Shown in pieces: positions 50,701-63,581 of a DNA stretch of 64,000 nucleotides. The notes beneath the pieces were generated by a model. That model did not search any database. It was not told the origin of the DNA and worked only from the letters and a program-made list of their open reading frames with translations. Positions within the stretch are counted from its first letter, which is position 1; every line of letters starts with the position of its first letter. The position numbers were made by a program, and so were the translations under genes. The DNA lies in the NCBI GenBank assembly GCA_015183035.1, contig JACZZP010000006.1, positions 1,240,001 through 1,304,000 of the forward strand, read 5' to 3'. Source of the DNA: Meloidogyne chitwoodi. Its lineage: Eukaryota > Nematoda > Chromadorea > Rhabditida > Meloidogynidae.

Positions 50701-51428
50701 AATAATTAAAAAATAAATAAATATTAAAAATTAATTTATTAGATTGTTTTTAAAAAATAAAAATAACTTCCTTGTTGACTTTTAATGATTCTTTTTATTT
50801 TACTTATTTCAACTTTTTATTTGTTTTTTATAAGTACTTAAATAAATAAACTTAATCCTTAAAAATATTAAATAGTAATTTATTTTTATATTTAAAAATT
50901 ATTAATATTTTTTATAAATACTAGACAAATTAAGTCATCCCTTATTCAATAATAACCAGAATATCAAAACTAAATCTTTTTTGCTAATATTTTTATTTTT
51001 GATGAACTGGGTTAATCCTGATAAATTATTTATTAAAATAAATAAATATTTTGTTAAATTAATTTTTAAATTAAATTATTAATTAAATATGTCTAAAAAT
51101 TATAATATTTTTAGATATAGAAAAATTTAACTTTTTCTAATTATAAATTTTACAAAATATAATTTTACAGGTTATCTACATAAAACAAAAAAATAATATT
51201 TACTTTAATTTAAAAAAAAAAAGAATTTAATATTTATTTGTTTTTTTAACATTAAAAAATGGGTGGAGTCTAATTTTTTAAATCAACAAAAAAATAAGTC
51301 GAATAAGCTTCTTAATATTTTTTTAAATTTGTTTTTTTATATCTCTTACATTTATTATATAAAAATAAATTACAATATTTTTTTAAATTTAATTTGCAGA
51401 TTTATTTAATTAATTAATTTATTAAAAA
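44710..51428. other. 6.7 kb AT-only gene desert
   Basis: Almost pure A/T sequence with ATTTATTT and TAAATAAA word families. I find no open frame with protein-like composition, no tRNA shape, no terminal inverted repeats and no tandem array. Slightly less AT-biased spots occur near 48.0, 49.1 and 49.6-49.7 kb without recognisable content. It separates two divergently transcribed genes for small secreted cysteine-rich proteins, so it may hold long regulatory regions or missed tiny exons. Confidence 0.6.
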
Positions 51429-51854
51429 ATGATAATAAATTATTACAAATATTTTATTTTAATTATTTTATTAATTCAATTTAATTTATTTTTATTTCCT
51501 TCAATAATTGTTCAAACAAGGAAAATTATTGAGCATAAAAAAGATGAAAATAATATAAATGAATTATTCATCCGTAGACAAAGAGATTTAATAAAAGAAG
51601 AAAATAATGAATGTACAATACGTATTACTAAAGTAAATATTAATTATTAAATATTTAAAAAAATAAATATTATTTAATAATTAATTAATTTAATAATAAT
51701 TTGTTTTCTTAACTAAATACAATTTAAAAATAAATAAATAATTAAATTAACATTTCAGGTAATTGAATATCCAGGTAAATGTGTTAAAATAAATAGTGGC
51801 ACTACAGCATGTCAGAATGATCGATTTCTTGATCCATTAAATAAAGAATGTTAA
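51429..51854 (+). CDS. Small secreted four-cysteine peptide precursor
   Basis: Two exons (51429-51632 and 51759-51854) give 99 residues. The N-terminus is a strong signal peptide (YFILIILLIQFNLFLFPSII). A charged pro-region (EHKKDENNINE) leads to IRRQRD, a furin-type R-x-x-R site. The mature part carries four cysteines: NECTIRITK, YPGKCVKIN, TTACQND and LNKEC at the very end. One peptide or growth-factor-like product is inferred. I do not recognise the family. A TTGCAG acceptor lies about 30 bases before the ATG. Confidence 0.65.
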
Positions 51855-52313
51855 ATTATAAAATTATCCCAAAAATTAAAAGAATTAAATAATCTACTTC
51901 ATCAGATTTTATTTTAAAATAAAATGTTTTTATTTAATTTTTACTAATTATTAAAATTATTTAGAGAATTTATTTATTTTTTTTAGTTACAAAAATATAA
52001 AATTTTTAAATAATTTTAAAAATATTTATTTTTAAAAATAAATTTAAATCCTAAATATATTTTTTAAAAGTATTTTCATAATAATAATGAGAAAATAATT
52101 AAAAGATTAATTAAATTAATAATATTTATTAAAAGTTAATTTAAAATAATTAGTTATGAAAAAGTTTATGACAAATTTTAAGTAAAATAAAATAAATATA
52201 TTTAGTTATATTTATAAATTTAATTTATAATATTTATTAATATTTATTATTATTTATTTGATAAAAATAATATTCTTAACAAATATTAATACAATTATAT
52301 AATTAATATTTAA
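51855..52313. other. Convergent 3' intergenic region
   Basis: AT-rich sequence between two converging genes, with no features of note. Confidence 0.4.
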
Positions 52314-55300
52314 TTAATTAATTTCAGTTTCCCATCGATAATCAATTGGTTTAAAATCCCAACGATTTGGATGTCCAAGATGTTTAACTTTTAATGCCTA
52401 ATAAATAAATAAATATATTTATTAATAATTTATTTTAAATAAATACCAAATTACTCGTTCTCCAATCAAAAACAGGAACATTTCCATAAGTTGGACCACT
52501 CCAAGCTCTAAAACGTAATTCTTTTGCCAAAGCATAATTAGTACCCTAAATTAATAATTTAAAAATATATTTAAATGGTTCTGCGACTGTTGCGCCGCCA
52601 ACATTTGCGCCGCGGTTTTTAGGCGAACCGTAAGGGGCACAAGTTTTAAAGTTAATGACCAGAAAGATTACGCCGAAAATCGCGGCGCAAGTGTCGCGGC
52701 GCACCATTTAAATAATAACCTTATAATCTAAAGCTCCATGATTAACATGTCCCATACCTGGAAGTGGATAAGTACCATTTGGTTCATTTAAATCACCACG
52801 TGATGAAATTGCTAAAATAACAAAAAATATTTTAATTAAAAAAAATAAAAATAATTTAAATAAAATTCTAAAATATCTACACCTGCTTCAGCAGTATAAG
52901 GTGGTATACATTTACATTTACTATATTCATCATGTTTATAATCATTATATCTTAAATAATTTAATTATACTTATATTTTTTATTACCTCATTAATTTTGT
53001 TAAACTTTCCAAATCAGTAACATTTTTATGGTCACGAGCAAAAATTTTAGCTCGAGGACAATCTGTCCAATTAAACCAATAAAATTCATTTCCTTTTTCC
53101 ATAAATCCACTAATTTTACTTGCTTTTTTAAAAAAAGGAATATTATAACTAGCAAAATATGTTTTTTCTTTTAAATAAACACTTAAATCTTGATAGTAAA
53201 CATGACCACTGAAAAAAATATTAAAATTAAAAAAAAAATATTATTTTATTAATTATAACCAGTGATTGGAATTTTCAATTTTGCTCATACTCATACTTCA
53301 CATACTTGGGAATATTTTATGCCATTGAAAAAATTTAATATTATGTAAATATCTAAATAATTTTTGTTAAACGACATTAAAATTCTGTTTTTAAGTGTTT
53401 AGCAAAATTTGGAAGGAATATTTACCTATTTATTTTTCCAATCAAGTAAAATAAAAGTAAAAGTTTTTTTATTAAAAATACATGAGGTACAAAATTCCCA
53501 AATAAAAGTACACTCTAAATTTTAATTTAACAATTTTATTCTTACTCAAATCTATTTTTTCCAGATAAATAATTTACAGGATTTTTAGAGCCGGTATATA
53601 CAACAGGGTTGCCACTGGCTGAGCTCAAGTATTGGTTCGGGTATTGGTTAACCCGCGTCAACCTGATATAAAGTTAAAAGTTGGATTTTCGGGATTGACT
53701 AATTTTAAAAATTTCAATCATTTTCAGCGCCGCAAGCGAAAATTTTTGAAATTAATTGAACTTTAGTATTAAAAATTCACCCTTCTTATTAGCGCCGTAG
53801 GCAAAAATTTTTATAATTTATTGCCCTCTAGTTGCCAAAAACTCACTTTTTTGGAAAAACTGCTCATACATCATACTTCATAACTGCAATTTTTAGGTCA
53901 TACTTATACCTCATATCGGTTAATTTTTTCCCTCATACTCATAATTCATACCGAGGTAAGAGTTATGAGAATGATTTTAGTATGACCTTCCAATCACGGA
54001 TTATAACTATATTTTAATTATTTAAATATTTTATATTTACTAATTTTTACAAAATTATTATTTTAATAATTAAACACAAAAATGAAAATAAAATCCTCTT
54101 AAAATATTTTTTAAAAATTATTATTTCCAAAATAACAATTTCTATCCCTAATTATTATTTAATTAATTAAATATTAATCTAAAATCATTATTATATCTGT
54201 GCTATAATAAAAATAACAAAATTATTATGGTAATTCTAAAAAAAAGGATTAAAGATAATATAGGTATGTTATTTATTAATTTATTTATTATTATTTTAAG
54301 CAGTTAGATAAAAATGAAAAAAATATTTTCTAAAAAAGTAATATGGATTTTTATTAAAAAATACTGTAAATAAATAAGTTGCCATAAATAGGTTATGGAC
54401 ATTTAAATTATTTTATAAAAAAACTAACGGCATTTGTTCCAAAACATATAAAAGTCCAAAATCAGGTAATGGATTTCCAGGTGTAAATCTTTTATAATCC
54501 AAAACAGCCCATTGATTGTTATATGTACCAGAATTATAACGTTTAAAAATTTGACACCATTCTCTAGGTGTTCGTGATAATAAATTAGCTACAACAGCTC
54601 TAACCCAACAAAGAATCTTTTGAAAAATTAATATTAAAATAAATTATATAAATTATTTGTTTAAAAAATCTATCAAAAAATTGGTTTTATAATTTATTTA
54701 AATTATTTATAAATAATTTATTTAAAAATTAATTAATTTTAATTATATAAATATAAATTAATTATTTTATTAATTAATTAAAAATATATTTTACTTGTCC
54801 TTGTGGTTTTGTATTCTCATAAAGTGATTTATTCCAAACTTTTACTGTTGTTTCTATTATTGCCTAAAAATAATATTTATTTAAAATAAAATATAATATT
54901 TTTAACCAATCCAGTGCTAGTTAAAGCAAAATCATCAGATGAATAAATTACTCCAGGATATCCAGCAAATGTACTTGTATGTCCAGGAAAAAGAATTGAG
55001 TCTAAAATAAAATATTTAAAAATGTAATATTTAATAAAAATAAAATCTAACCAACTCCAAATTTATAAAGTTTAAGCATTCTAAGCATATTTTGAAAACC
55101 AGACATTGTAACTAAATTAATTTATTAATTATTAAATTAATTAATTATTAGAAATTTAAAAATAATTTTTAAATATTAAAAAAATATTTTATAAATAAAT
55201 CAAAACCTTGGGAAATAAATAAATCTTTATTATCAGGGGCAACCTAAGAAATAAAAATAATTAAAAAATTAAATTTTAGCTTTAATTTTTTTAATATTTA

Positions 55301-56847
55301 TTTTAAAAAATTTTTATTTGCATTAATAATCTTATTTTTAAAAGACGAAAGTTTACACAATTTAGTCATTAATAACTCTTCTACTTTTATTAAAAGCAAT
55401 TTTGCTAATATATTGAAAAATAGTCTTCTTTTCTTAGAAAAAATTTACTACTAGAATTAAAATTAGTCATTATTTTTAAAGATTAAAATATTTTTAATAT
55501 TTTTATTTTATTTATATAAAAATACTTTAATTAATCCAGAACATTTTCCACCAATTATATCATCAATTGGATCTTTAGTTTTATTTAATTTAGATTCTAA
55601 ATCATAAAAATCACCATTTGAATTTAACTATAAAAAATTAATTTATTATTATTTAATATAAAAATAAAACTAACCAACATTATAAGATGAGGTTCATAAA
55701 GAATAGAAGGATTAAATGTTGATCCAGTATATGCATGCCAAATACCTGTTAATTGTAAATAGGCCATTTTAACCTAAAAATTAATTTTAATTTATTTAAA
55801 TATAATAAATAATTTAATTACTCCTTGCCAATAAGAATCATCATTTGCAGCTGAATTTATTTTTCTTTTAATATATTGCATATTATCGTGAAGAAAAGGC
55901 ATTAATTTTTTACAATAATTTTGATAACCTTTGCAATAATCTAATATAGTATTTTGGATATGTAAATGTAAAACACGTTGAGTTAATATTCCTAAAATAT
56001 TTAATATTTAATAAATATATTTTAAATACATTTTTTTATTTTTAATCCTTTGAAAATTTCATTTCTTTATAAAAATAATTTAAATATTTTGAAAAAATAA
56101 ATTATAAATATTTTAAAAATAGAATTTTTTAATACCTTCAATATATCCAGCAGCATATGCTTGAAATGCTTTGTCATAATTACCTTTTGTCTCAATCTAA
56201 ATATAATTAAAATTAAAATATTTTTTTAAATTAAATTTACTTCTAAATATGACCATCCAGATATATTTATTGCATTACGAAAACGTCCAAGAGCAACTTA
56301 AAAACATATTAAATATATTTTGATATATTTATACCTTGATAACGACAATCCAAATTATTTATAATTGTTGGTTTTCCATCTAAAATACAAATACTTTTAT
56401 AAGTATAATCTGTGTCATATCCTTCATTTTCTTTTTCTTTTTTAATTTCTTCTTCTTCTTGTTCTTCTGATTTAGTATTCTTAAAATAATTTTAAATAAT
56501 ATTTTAAATAAAAATATTATTATTTTTTAAATTAAAACTTATTTACAAATAAATTCTCAAAATTTAATTGTTCATTTTTGTTTTCTATTCTTTTCCAAAT
56601 TTGATCTTTTGCCCTTTGCCAAAATGGAAGTCTTTCAGCATTTATAAATAATATAACTAAAATAAATTAATAATAAAATATTTTTTTAATTTAATAAAAA
56701 TTAAAAATGTTTAAAATAAGATTTTATATAAAGATGATTATATTTAATAAAAATAAAATAATTATAGTAATTTTATATATTAATTTTAAAATTAAAAGAC
56801 TTACAAATTTGCAAAATAATTATTTCTAAAAAATATTTTTTAAACAT
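52314..56847 (-). CDS. Phospholipase B-like protein (lamina ancestor/PLBD family, Ntn hydrolase)
   Basis: A lysosomal or secreted N-terminal-nucleophile hydrolase of the PLBD1/PLBD2 family. The start (ATG 56845-56847) gives MFKKYFLEIIIL, a short signal sequence continued in the next exon. Family motifs in order: GRFRNAINISGWSYLE, KAFQAYAAGYIEG, the nucleophile region IIGGKCSGLIKV, FPGHTSTFAGYPGVIYSSDD, KRYNSGTYNNQWAVLDYKRF, PRAKIFARDHKNVTDLES, MRYNDYKHDEYSKC, SSRGDLN, WSGPTYGNVPVFDW and HLGHPNRWDFKPIDYRWETE, with stop 52314-52316. The cysteine in GGKCS is the position where the precursor cuts itself, so the enzyme is probably active. More than a dozen introns; two hold MITEs (52577-52705, 53260-53999). 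Confidence 0.92.
52577..52705. mobile_element. GC-rich 129-bp MITE in a phospholipase B-like intron
   Basis: A compact element made of inverted GCGCCGCG-type runs, with ends GGTTCTGCGAC on the left and GGTGCGCCGCG read inward from the right. It is flanked on both sides by ATTTAAAT (52569-52576 and 52706-52713), an 8-bp duplication. It is an island of high GC within near-pure AT. Confidence 0.85.
53260..53999. mobile_element. hAT-like MITE in a phospholipase B-like intron
   Basis: A 740-bp element with short inverted ends C(A/C)GTGATTGGAA and a perfect 8-bp duplication ATTATAAC (53252-53259 and 54000-54007). It contains CTCATACTTCATA-type subterminal repeats and two copies of a unit of about 75 bases starting GCGCCG(C/T)A(A/G)GC-AAAATTTTT, related to the unit inside the element at 19.6-20.3 kb. 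No transposase is present. Confidence 0.86.
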
Positions 56848-57911
56848 TTTATTGAATATTTTTAATTAAAAATATTTATTATATATTGAGAAATAAATAT
56901 AAATTAATTAAAAAATATATTTAGAATTTATATATTTATTTAAAATAATTGATAAGAATTTTTAACTGATAAGAAAATTAATATATTATTAAATATATAA
57001 TAATATTTAAACAATTAAATTATAATTTAAATTATTAAAAAGTCTGTTTATATTAAAAAATAAATATATTAAAATAATTAAAAATCTATTAAGAATGTTT
57101 TTTCTATTTGTACCCTCTTATTTAATTCTTTTTATAAATATAAATTTATGATTTTTAATTTATTTTCTTATCAAAAATATTTATAATTATTTTATTTAAA
57201 TATTTTGTGGGGTTTTCCTATTTAATTATCAAATAATTAAATATATAGAATGGTGCCATTAATATATAAATAAACAAAAATAAATTAATTAAAAAATAAA
57301 TAAAAATTTATTTAAAAATAATTTAATAATTTTTTAAAATAATTTTTTATTTCATAACAAAACAAAAAAGTTACTACTTGACATTATTTTCATAGACAAC
57401 AAAAACAACATTTTTGAATTTTCTTTTTTATAAACCAATTTTTTAAAAGTTTCTTTTTATAAAAAATTGTAATAAATATTATAAATATGTAGGTAATGCC
57501 AAACTATTTTTTATTGTGAAAGAGAGATTGTTTAAATTGTTTAAAAAGTATTATTATTATTTTTTTAAACTAAAAAAGCAATGGAATAATAAAAAAAATG
57601 TAGTAAAATAATAATAATATATTATACCTTTTTTGATTACAAATAAAAAAACTCTTTAAAAAAATAACCTGTAAAAATTATTATTATTTATTTATTATAA
57701 CTATATATTGCTTTCATTTTTTATTTCAATTTTGCGCGGCGGGAATTTTTCTTTTTAACAAGTAAATTTAATTGTATTTTTTTAGGTTTGGCCAAAACTT
57801 GAAAATTTAATAACAATTACTTTGAGTTGCTATATAAATGCAAAATAAATTTTTAAATAAATAAAAATAAATATTCTTCAAATTTATAACTAATTCATAA
57901 ATATTTATAAA
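56848..57911. other. Divergent intergenic region
   Basis: About 1.06 kb of AT-rich sequence between two genes transcribed away from each other, so it holds both promoters. The short less AT-rich stretch near 57735-57750 (GCGCGGCGGG) stands out, but I cannot assign it. Confidence 0.45.
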
Positions 57912-58266
57912 ATGTCAAATTATTCATTAGTTTTTTTAATTAATTTATTTATTTTTGTCTTTCTTTATAAATGTGAAGGATTAGGCTTTGGTGATGGTTG
58001 GGGAGGTGGAATGGGAGGATATGGCGGTTATGGAAGTTATGGGGGTTATGGGGCCCCAATGATGATGAAAAAAATGATAAGTATGTTTTAAATTTTATAT
58101 TTATTATTTTTTAAATAAATATTTTTTAATCCAAGTACCTTCTTATGGTAATAGCTATGGTGGTGGTTATGGCGGAAATTATGGCGGAAATTATGGAGGA
58201 TATGGTCCACAACAGATGTATACAGGATATAGTGGTTATGGAGGGTATGGAGGATATGGAAAATAA
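57912..58266 (+). CDS. Gly/Tyr-rich secreted peptide of the nematode NLP/CNC antimicrobial type
   Basis: Two exons (57912-58080 and 58136-58266) give 99 residues. The signal peptide MSNYSLVFLINLFIFVFLYK is followed by GYGGYGSYGGYG-type repeats, a basic hydrophobic interruption (MMMKKMI), and further YGGNYGG and GYGGYGGYG repeats ending in Gly-Lys. A final GK is a typical amidation and processing signal. The composition and ending resemble C. elegans NLP-29-type and caenacin peptides, which are epidermal antimicrobial peptides induced by infection. Eggshell or cuticle Gly-rich proteins look similar, so the function is inferred. Confidence 0.75.
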
Positions 58267-59205
58267 ATAAAATTAATTTTTGACAGAAAATGTATTTTTA
58301 ATTAAATTTCAATTAAAAATAAATAAAATTATCTTTAAAATATTAATTAATGTTTGGACATTTTAAAATTAAATAATTAAGTAATATTGGACATTTACTA
58401 TTTGTTTATTTTAATGATATAAATGTAAAAAATTTTAATTAAAAAAATCTCTAATTATTTTAAAAAGTTGTAATATTTAATAATTTTTTAATAAAATTTA
58501 AATTAATTAAAAAGTTGTTTAATTTATTTATTCAAAATTAATTTTGTGTTTTGGTCACATAGGTATTAATGATTAAAAATTATTTTTTATTATAAGGCTA
58601 TATTTGGATATATATATATTAATTATGTAGTAAACCATAAAAAGAAGTACAAATTTATAAAAAATAAATAATTAAATAAAAAGAATTTTTAGTCTATTAA
58701 TTAATTAAAAAATAATATTTAAATAATTATTTATTTTAATTATTATATATTTGAATAATATAACTCATTTTTAATTTTATTAAATCCTAAAAATTTTTTA
58801 ATTTTATTTTAATAAATATTCTTATTAAATCATTTTGTTTATTTATTAATAAAAAAGACGAATTATGTTTAGATATTATTTAAATAAGCGCTAGCTATCA
58901 AATTAGCGAAAAATTATGCATTTTTGACAAAAAAGCCTTTGGGAACTCAAAATAATTTTTATTAAGGAAGAAATTTACACTTTGTCTTTATTTTTTATAT
59001 AAGGCAATTATATTCATCACAATTATTATTTACTATGTCTAATAATATTATTATTATTTACACATTTTTTAAAGAAAAATATTATTTGGCTTCCTCAAAT
59101 TAAAAAAAAAAAGAATTTATTGTTTAAATTAATTTATTTTTATTTAAAATAAAATAAATATTTATTATTAATTAATTTACATTAAATCTATAAATATATT
59201 AATTT
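58267..59205. other. Intergenic, aminopeptidase upstream region
   Basis: AT-rich sequence. A small stretch near 58890-58960 (GCGCTAGCTATC) has a palindromic core AGCGCTAGC-like, but nothing can be concluded. It presumably contains the promoter of the aminopeptidase. Confidence 0.4.
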
Positions 59206-62200
59206 ATGTTTTGGATTTCATCAAATTTTCCATTTTTTACTAAAAAATCAACAAATAATTTATCATCATCTCATCATTCTTTTTATATTAATAAAACAAA
59301 TATAAATAATAGTACAATAAATTCAACATCTTCAGTTACTTTTTCTACACGTTCAATTAAAAGAAATATAAAAAAAGAAAGTTCTCCATCTAGTACTAGT
59401 ATTTGTGAAGTTATTAATAATAATAATAGTAGTAGTAATTCACCAAATGTATCTCTACATGTTATTTTTAATCAAAAAACTAAAAGATTTTTTTGTTTAA
59501 CAGAGGAAGTATTTATTATAAATTTAAATATTATAATTTTAATTTAAAAGGTAAATAATGAAAGAAGAAGAAAAAGAATTAATTGTTTAATTAAAATATT
59601 GTCAATTATTTTATTACCAATTATTGTTTTTCTTCTTATTTATTTTTTAATAATGCCTATCAAACAAATTAATCAAAAAGAATTATTTATTAGGCAATAT
59701 TATAATTAAAATTAAAAAATTTAAATATTCTTTAGGCCAATATCTGAAGATCCAATAATTCGTTTACCTTTAGATATTATTCCTGTTCATTATGAATTAC
59801 ATTTAAAAATATATTTACCTTATAGAAAAGGAATTGATTATGCAGAAAAAAATTTTAGTTTTAATGGAAATCTTCGTTTACATTTAATTTGTCGTCAAAT
59901 AACAAATATTATATTATTACATTCAAAAGTATTAAAAATAGATTATGATAAAACTTTAATTTGGATGGAAATAGCAAATAATAATAAAATTGAAGGTCCA
60001 AAAATAATTGGTTGGAAAGAATTAGCTGGAAGAAATGATCTTTTAGAAATTAGATTAGATAGAGCATTATTACCTGGAAGAAATTATATTTTGGTTATTA
60101 ATTATTTTATTTTTAAAATATTTTTTTATAATTATAAAGGAAATTGGATATCAATCGAAAATTGGAAAAAATCCTCAGGAAGGAGGTATTTTTCAAAGTA
60201 ATTATTTAACAGAAAAAGGAGAAGAAATTAGGTAAAAAATAATTATAAAATAATTAAATAATTAAATATATGTAGATATATAGCAGCAACACAAATGCAG
60301 CCTTTAGATGCTCGAAGACTGTTACCATGTTTTGATGAACCAAATTTTAAAGAAATTAATTTTTTGATATTTTAAATTAATTTAAATTAATTTTTAAATT
60401 TAGGCAGAATTTTCTATATCAGTTCAACACCCTGAAGGGACTAAAGCATTATCTAATGCACCTATTGAACATACAAGAAATATTGAAAGGTAATAAATAA
60501 TAATATTAAATTATATTTTAATATATTAATTAAAGAGGTTGGACACTTACTTTATTTGAAAAAACTCCAAAAATGGCTACTTATTTGTTAGCACTTGTAA
60601 TAAGTGATTTTAAATATAGAGAAATTAAATACAATGGAATTAATGTTTTTTATTTTTAAATTAAAAATATTTAAAATAATTTTATAGATACGTGTTTGGT
60701 CACAAAGTTCAAAACTTAATTATACTTCACATGCCTTGGAAGTGTCTGTTCGATCTTTAAATTATTTTGAAGATTATTTTGGAATTCCTTATCCCCTTAA
60801 AAAACTTGGTAAATATATTTATTTAATTAATTTTAATATTATTTAGATATTTTTGGTGTTCCTTCTCTTCGAGTTGCTGCAATGGAAAATTGGGGATTAA
60901 TTTTATGTCGACAACAAAATTTAATTTATATAGAAGGTGTTCAAGCTCGTAGAGATAAACAATTTGTTACTGATGTTTTAGCACATGAAATTGCACATAT
61001 GGCAAGTTTCTTTTTTTTTTTATTTAAATAATATAATATTTTTAAAGTGGTTTGGTGATTTAGTTACTATGGAATGGTGGGATGATTTATGGTTAAATGA
61101 GGGATTTGCAACAATAATGGGAATGAAAGTATGTTGTGAATTTTAATTTAATTTTATAAATATATATTAATTTTTAAAATTTAAGGCAGCTGATTATGCA
61201 GAAAATACAACATCTAGAACAGTAATTATAATTATTTTAAAATAAAATTATAATTTAATTATTATATAAATAGAGTCAACTATTTTATGAACATACAGTT
61301 AAAGCTTTTCGTTTTGATCAAGTTTCACATCAAGCACATGCTCTTAGCTATAAAATATCTTCAGTTCGTGAAATTGCTAGACGTTTTGATAGAATTACTT
61401 ATTTGGTTTTTTTTTTAATTTTTTTAAATTTAATTAAAATAAAAAAAGAAAGCAGCAGCTGTTCTTCGAATGGTTGAACACACTGTAGGAGAAAATATAT
61501 TTAAGGAAGGTCTTCGTTCATTTCTTAAACATTATAAATACAAAAATGCACGTTCTGATGATCTTATCAGAGTATTAAGGTTATTTATTTATTTTTTTAA
61601 TTGATAAAATTATATTTATTTATTTTAATAGTTCTGTGGAAACTAATGGAAAAAGTTTTACAATTGTTAATTTTTCTTTAAGCGAGGTAAACAAATAAAA
61701 TTATTTTTTAAATAATTCTTTGTTTTTATTAGTTTATGGATAGTTGGACATATCAAATTGGATTTCCTTTAATACGTTTAATTCCTTTAAATTCAACATC
61801 TGTTTTAGCTAATCAAATACAATTTTTTTATTTACAAAAGCCAAGTCAAAATCCTTCATTATGGAAAGTACCAATATTTATTAATAAAAAAACAACAGAT
61901 ATTTTGGAAAATATTTTAATTCTTGAAAGAGATTCTGGTATAAAATAATAAAAAATTAATTATTAAAAATAAATTACTAATTTTATTGGGAAAATAAATT
62001 AAAAATATTTTTTAAAATTTACTAGTAATATTGCCACGTTATCAAATTATTGATTCAAAAGTACATGGTTATTATCGAATTCAATATGACCCTGAAACTT
62101 ATGAAAATATTATTTGTAATTTACTAACAAATAATACATCCATTAATGTAAAAATATTAATTAATTAATAAAATTAAATTTTTATAAAAAAGTTGGCAAG

Positions 62201-63581
62201 TCGTGCTCGTCTTTTAGAAGATGCATTTACGATTGCTAGAAATGGTTTAATATCTTATGAATTACCTTTTAAAATTAGTGAATATTTACCAGAAGAGACT
62301 GAATATTTACCTTTACTTCTTTTTAATAATCATTTACAATATATTTTTCTTTTACTTAGAAATCATCAAAAAGCTTATTTAATTAGGGTATTTTTTAAAT
62401 TAATTTAAAATAATTAAATTTTATTATATTTTTTTAAGTCATTTATTTTGGAAATGTTAGAATCTCAATTTCACAAACTTTTTTCTTCTTCTAATTATTT
62501 AAATATTGATATTAGCGAGTAATTTTTTATTTTTCTAATTAAATTATTTTTTATTAAAATAAAAGTACAATAAGAGAATTTGCTATGGTTCAATTATGTC
62601 AATGGAATTATCCACCATGTATTGTACATTCATTGAGAGAATTTTCAAGAGTTAGATTTGCATGTCAAGATCTCAAAATGAGTGATCAAAGCTGTAATAA
62701 GTGAGTAATTAATTTAAAATAATTTTATTTAACAAAAATAATTATTTAATATTAAATATTTTAGAATTCCACCAGAATTACGTGGCCCTGTTTATAGGTT
62801 TTTATAATAAATATTTTATTTATTTATTTATTTAAGCACAGCAATTCGTCATGGTAATATTGATGATTTTAATTTTCTTTGGAATAAATATTTAATAGAA
62901 GAATATGACTCAGAAAGGGGAAGAATACTTAGTGGTATTGTTGCTACAAAAAATATTAAACTTGTTGAATTGTTAGAAATTAATTAATTTAAAAAAATAA
63001 TTTTATTTAATTTTTTATTAAAGATCATTAAATAAATTTATTAATAATTTAAAAAATAATACTTTAATTGGATTTAATCCTGAAGATTTTTATGCATTTC
63101 TTTTAAAATTTGTTAGGTTTGTTTGTATTTTATTATTTAATTTTATTTATTTATTTTAAGATCTCCAATACTTAATGAATTTATTAATAGCATGAAAATA
63201 AATTTTAGAATTTTTGTCAATAAGTTTATTTTAAATCATATTAAATTTTATTATATTTTTTAAAATTAGGATTCCAAATACTTTATTAATAAAAGTTATT
63301 TTAACATTTATTACTAAATGGATGAATTCAGAAAATGATATTATTGAAGTAATTTTTAATTTTAAAAAAATAAATAAATAATTTCTTTTTAGTTAAAAGA
63401 ATTTGAAATTAAACATAAAAAAGAACTTCAAAAACTTCGTCTTATTGAATATTTAAATGAACAAATAAATGAAATAAGGGCAAATGAAGATTTTGTAAAT
63501 AAATATGCACCTGATATATTTAATTATTTAGAAAAAAGAAAAAATAATAAAAAATTAGAAAAACAAAAAATTAAATGTTAA
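59206..63581 (+). CDS. M1-family membrane aminopeptidase (aminopeptidase N type)
   Basis: A type II membrane zinc aminopeptidase. The cytosolic N-terminus is Ser/Asn-rich, followed by the membrane segment [20 protein letters not shown]. The ectodomain begins [20 protein letters not shown]. Conserved motifs: [18 protein letters not shown], the exopeptidase motif as AAMENWGL (usually GAMEN), the zinc site HEIAH with WLNEGFA, and [18 protein letters not shown], which keeps the catalytic Tyr. An ERAP-type helical C-terminus follows to stop at 63579-63581. About 20 exons are separated by short AT introns. Two introns have GC donors (59694-59735 and 61002-61047). One appears to start with GA (60352-60403). 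A missing Gly in GAMEN may alter substrate preference. Peptide digestion or turnover at the cell surface is the likely job. Confidence 0.9.
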
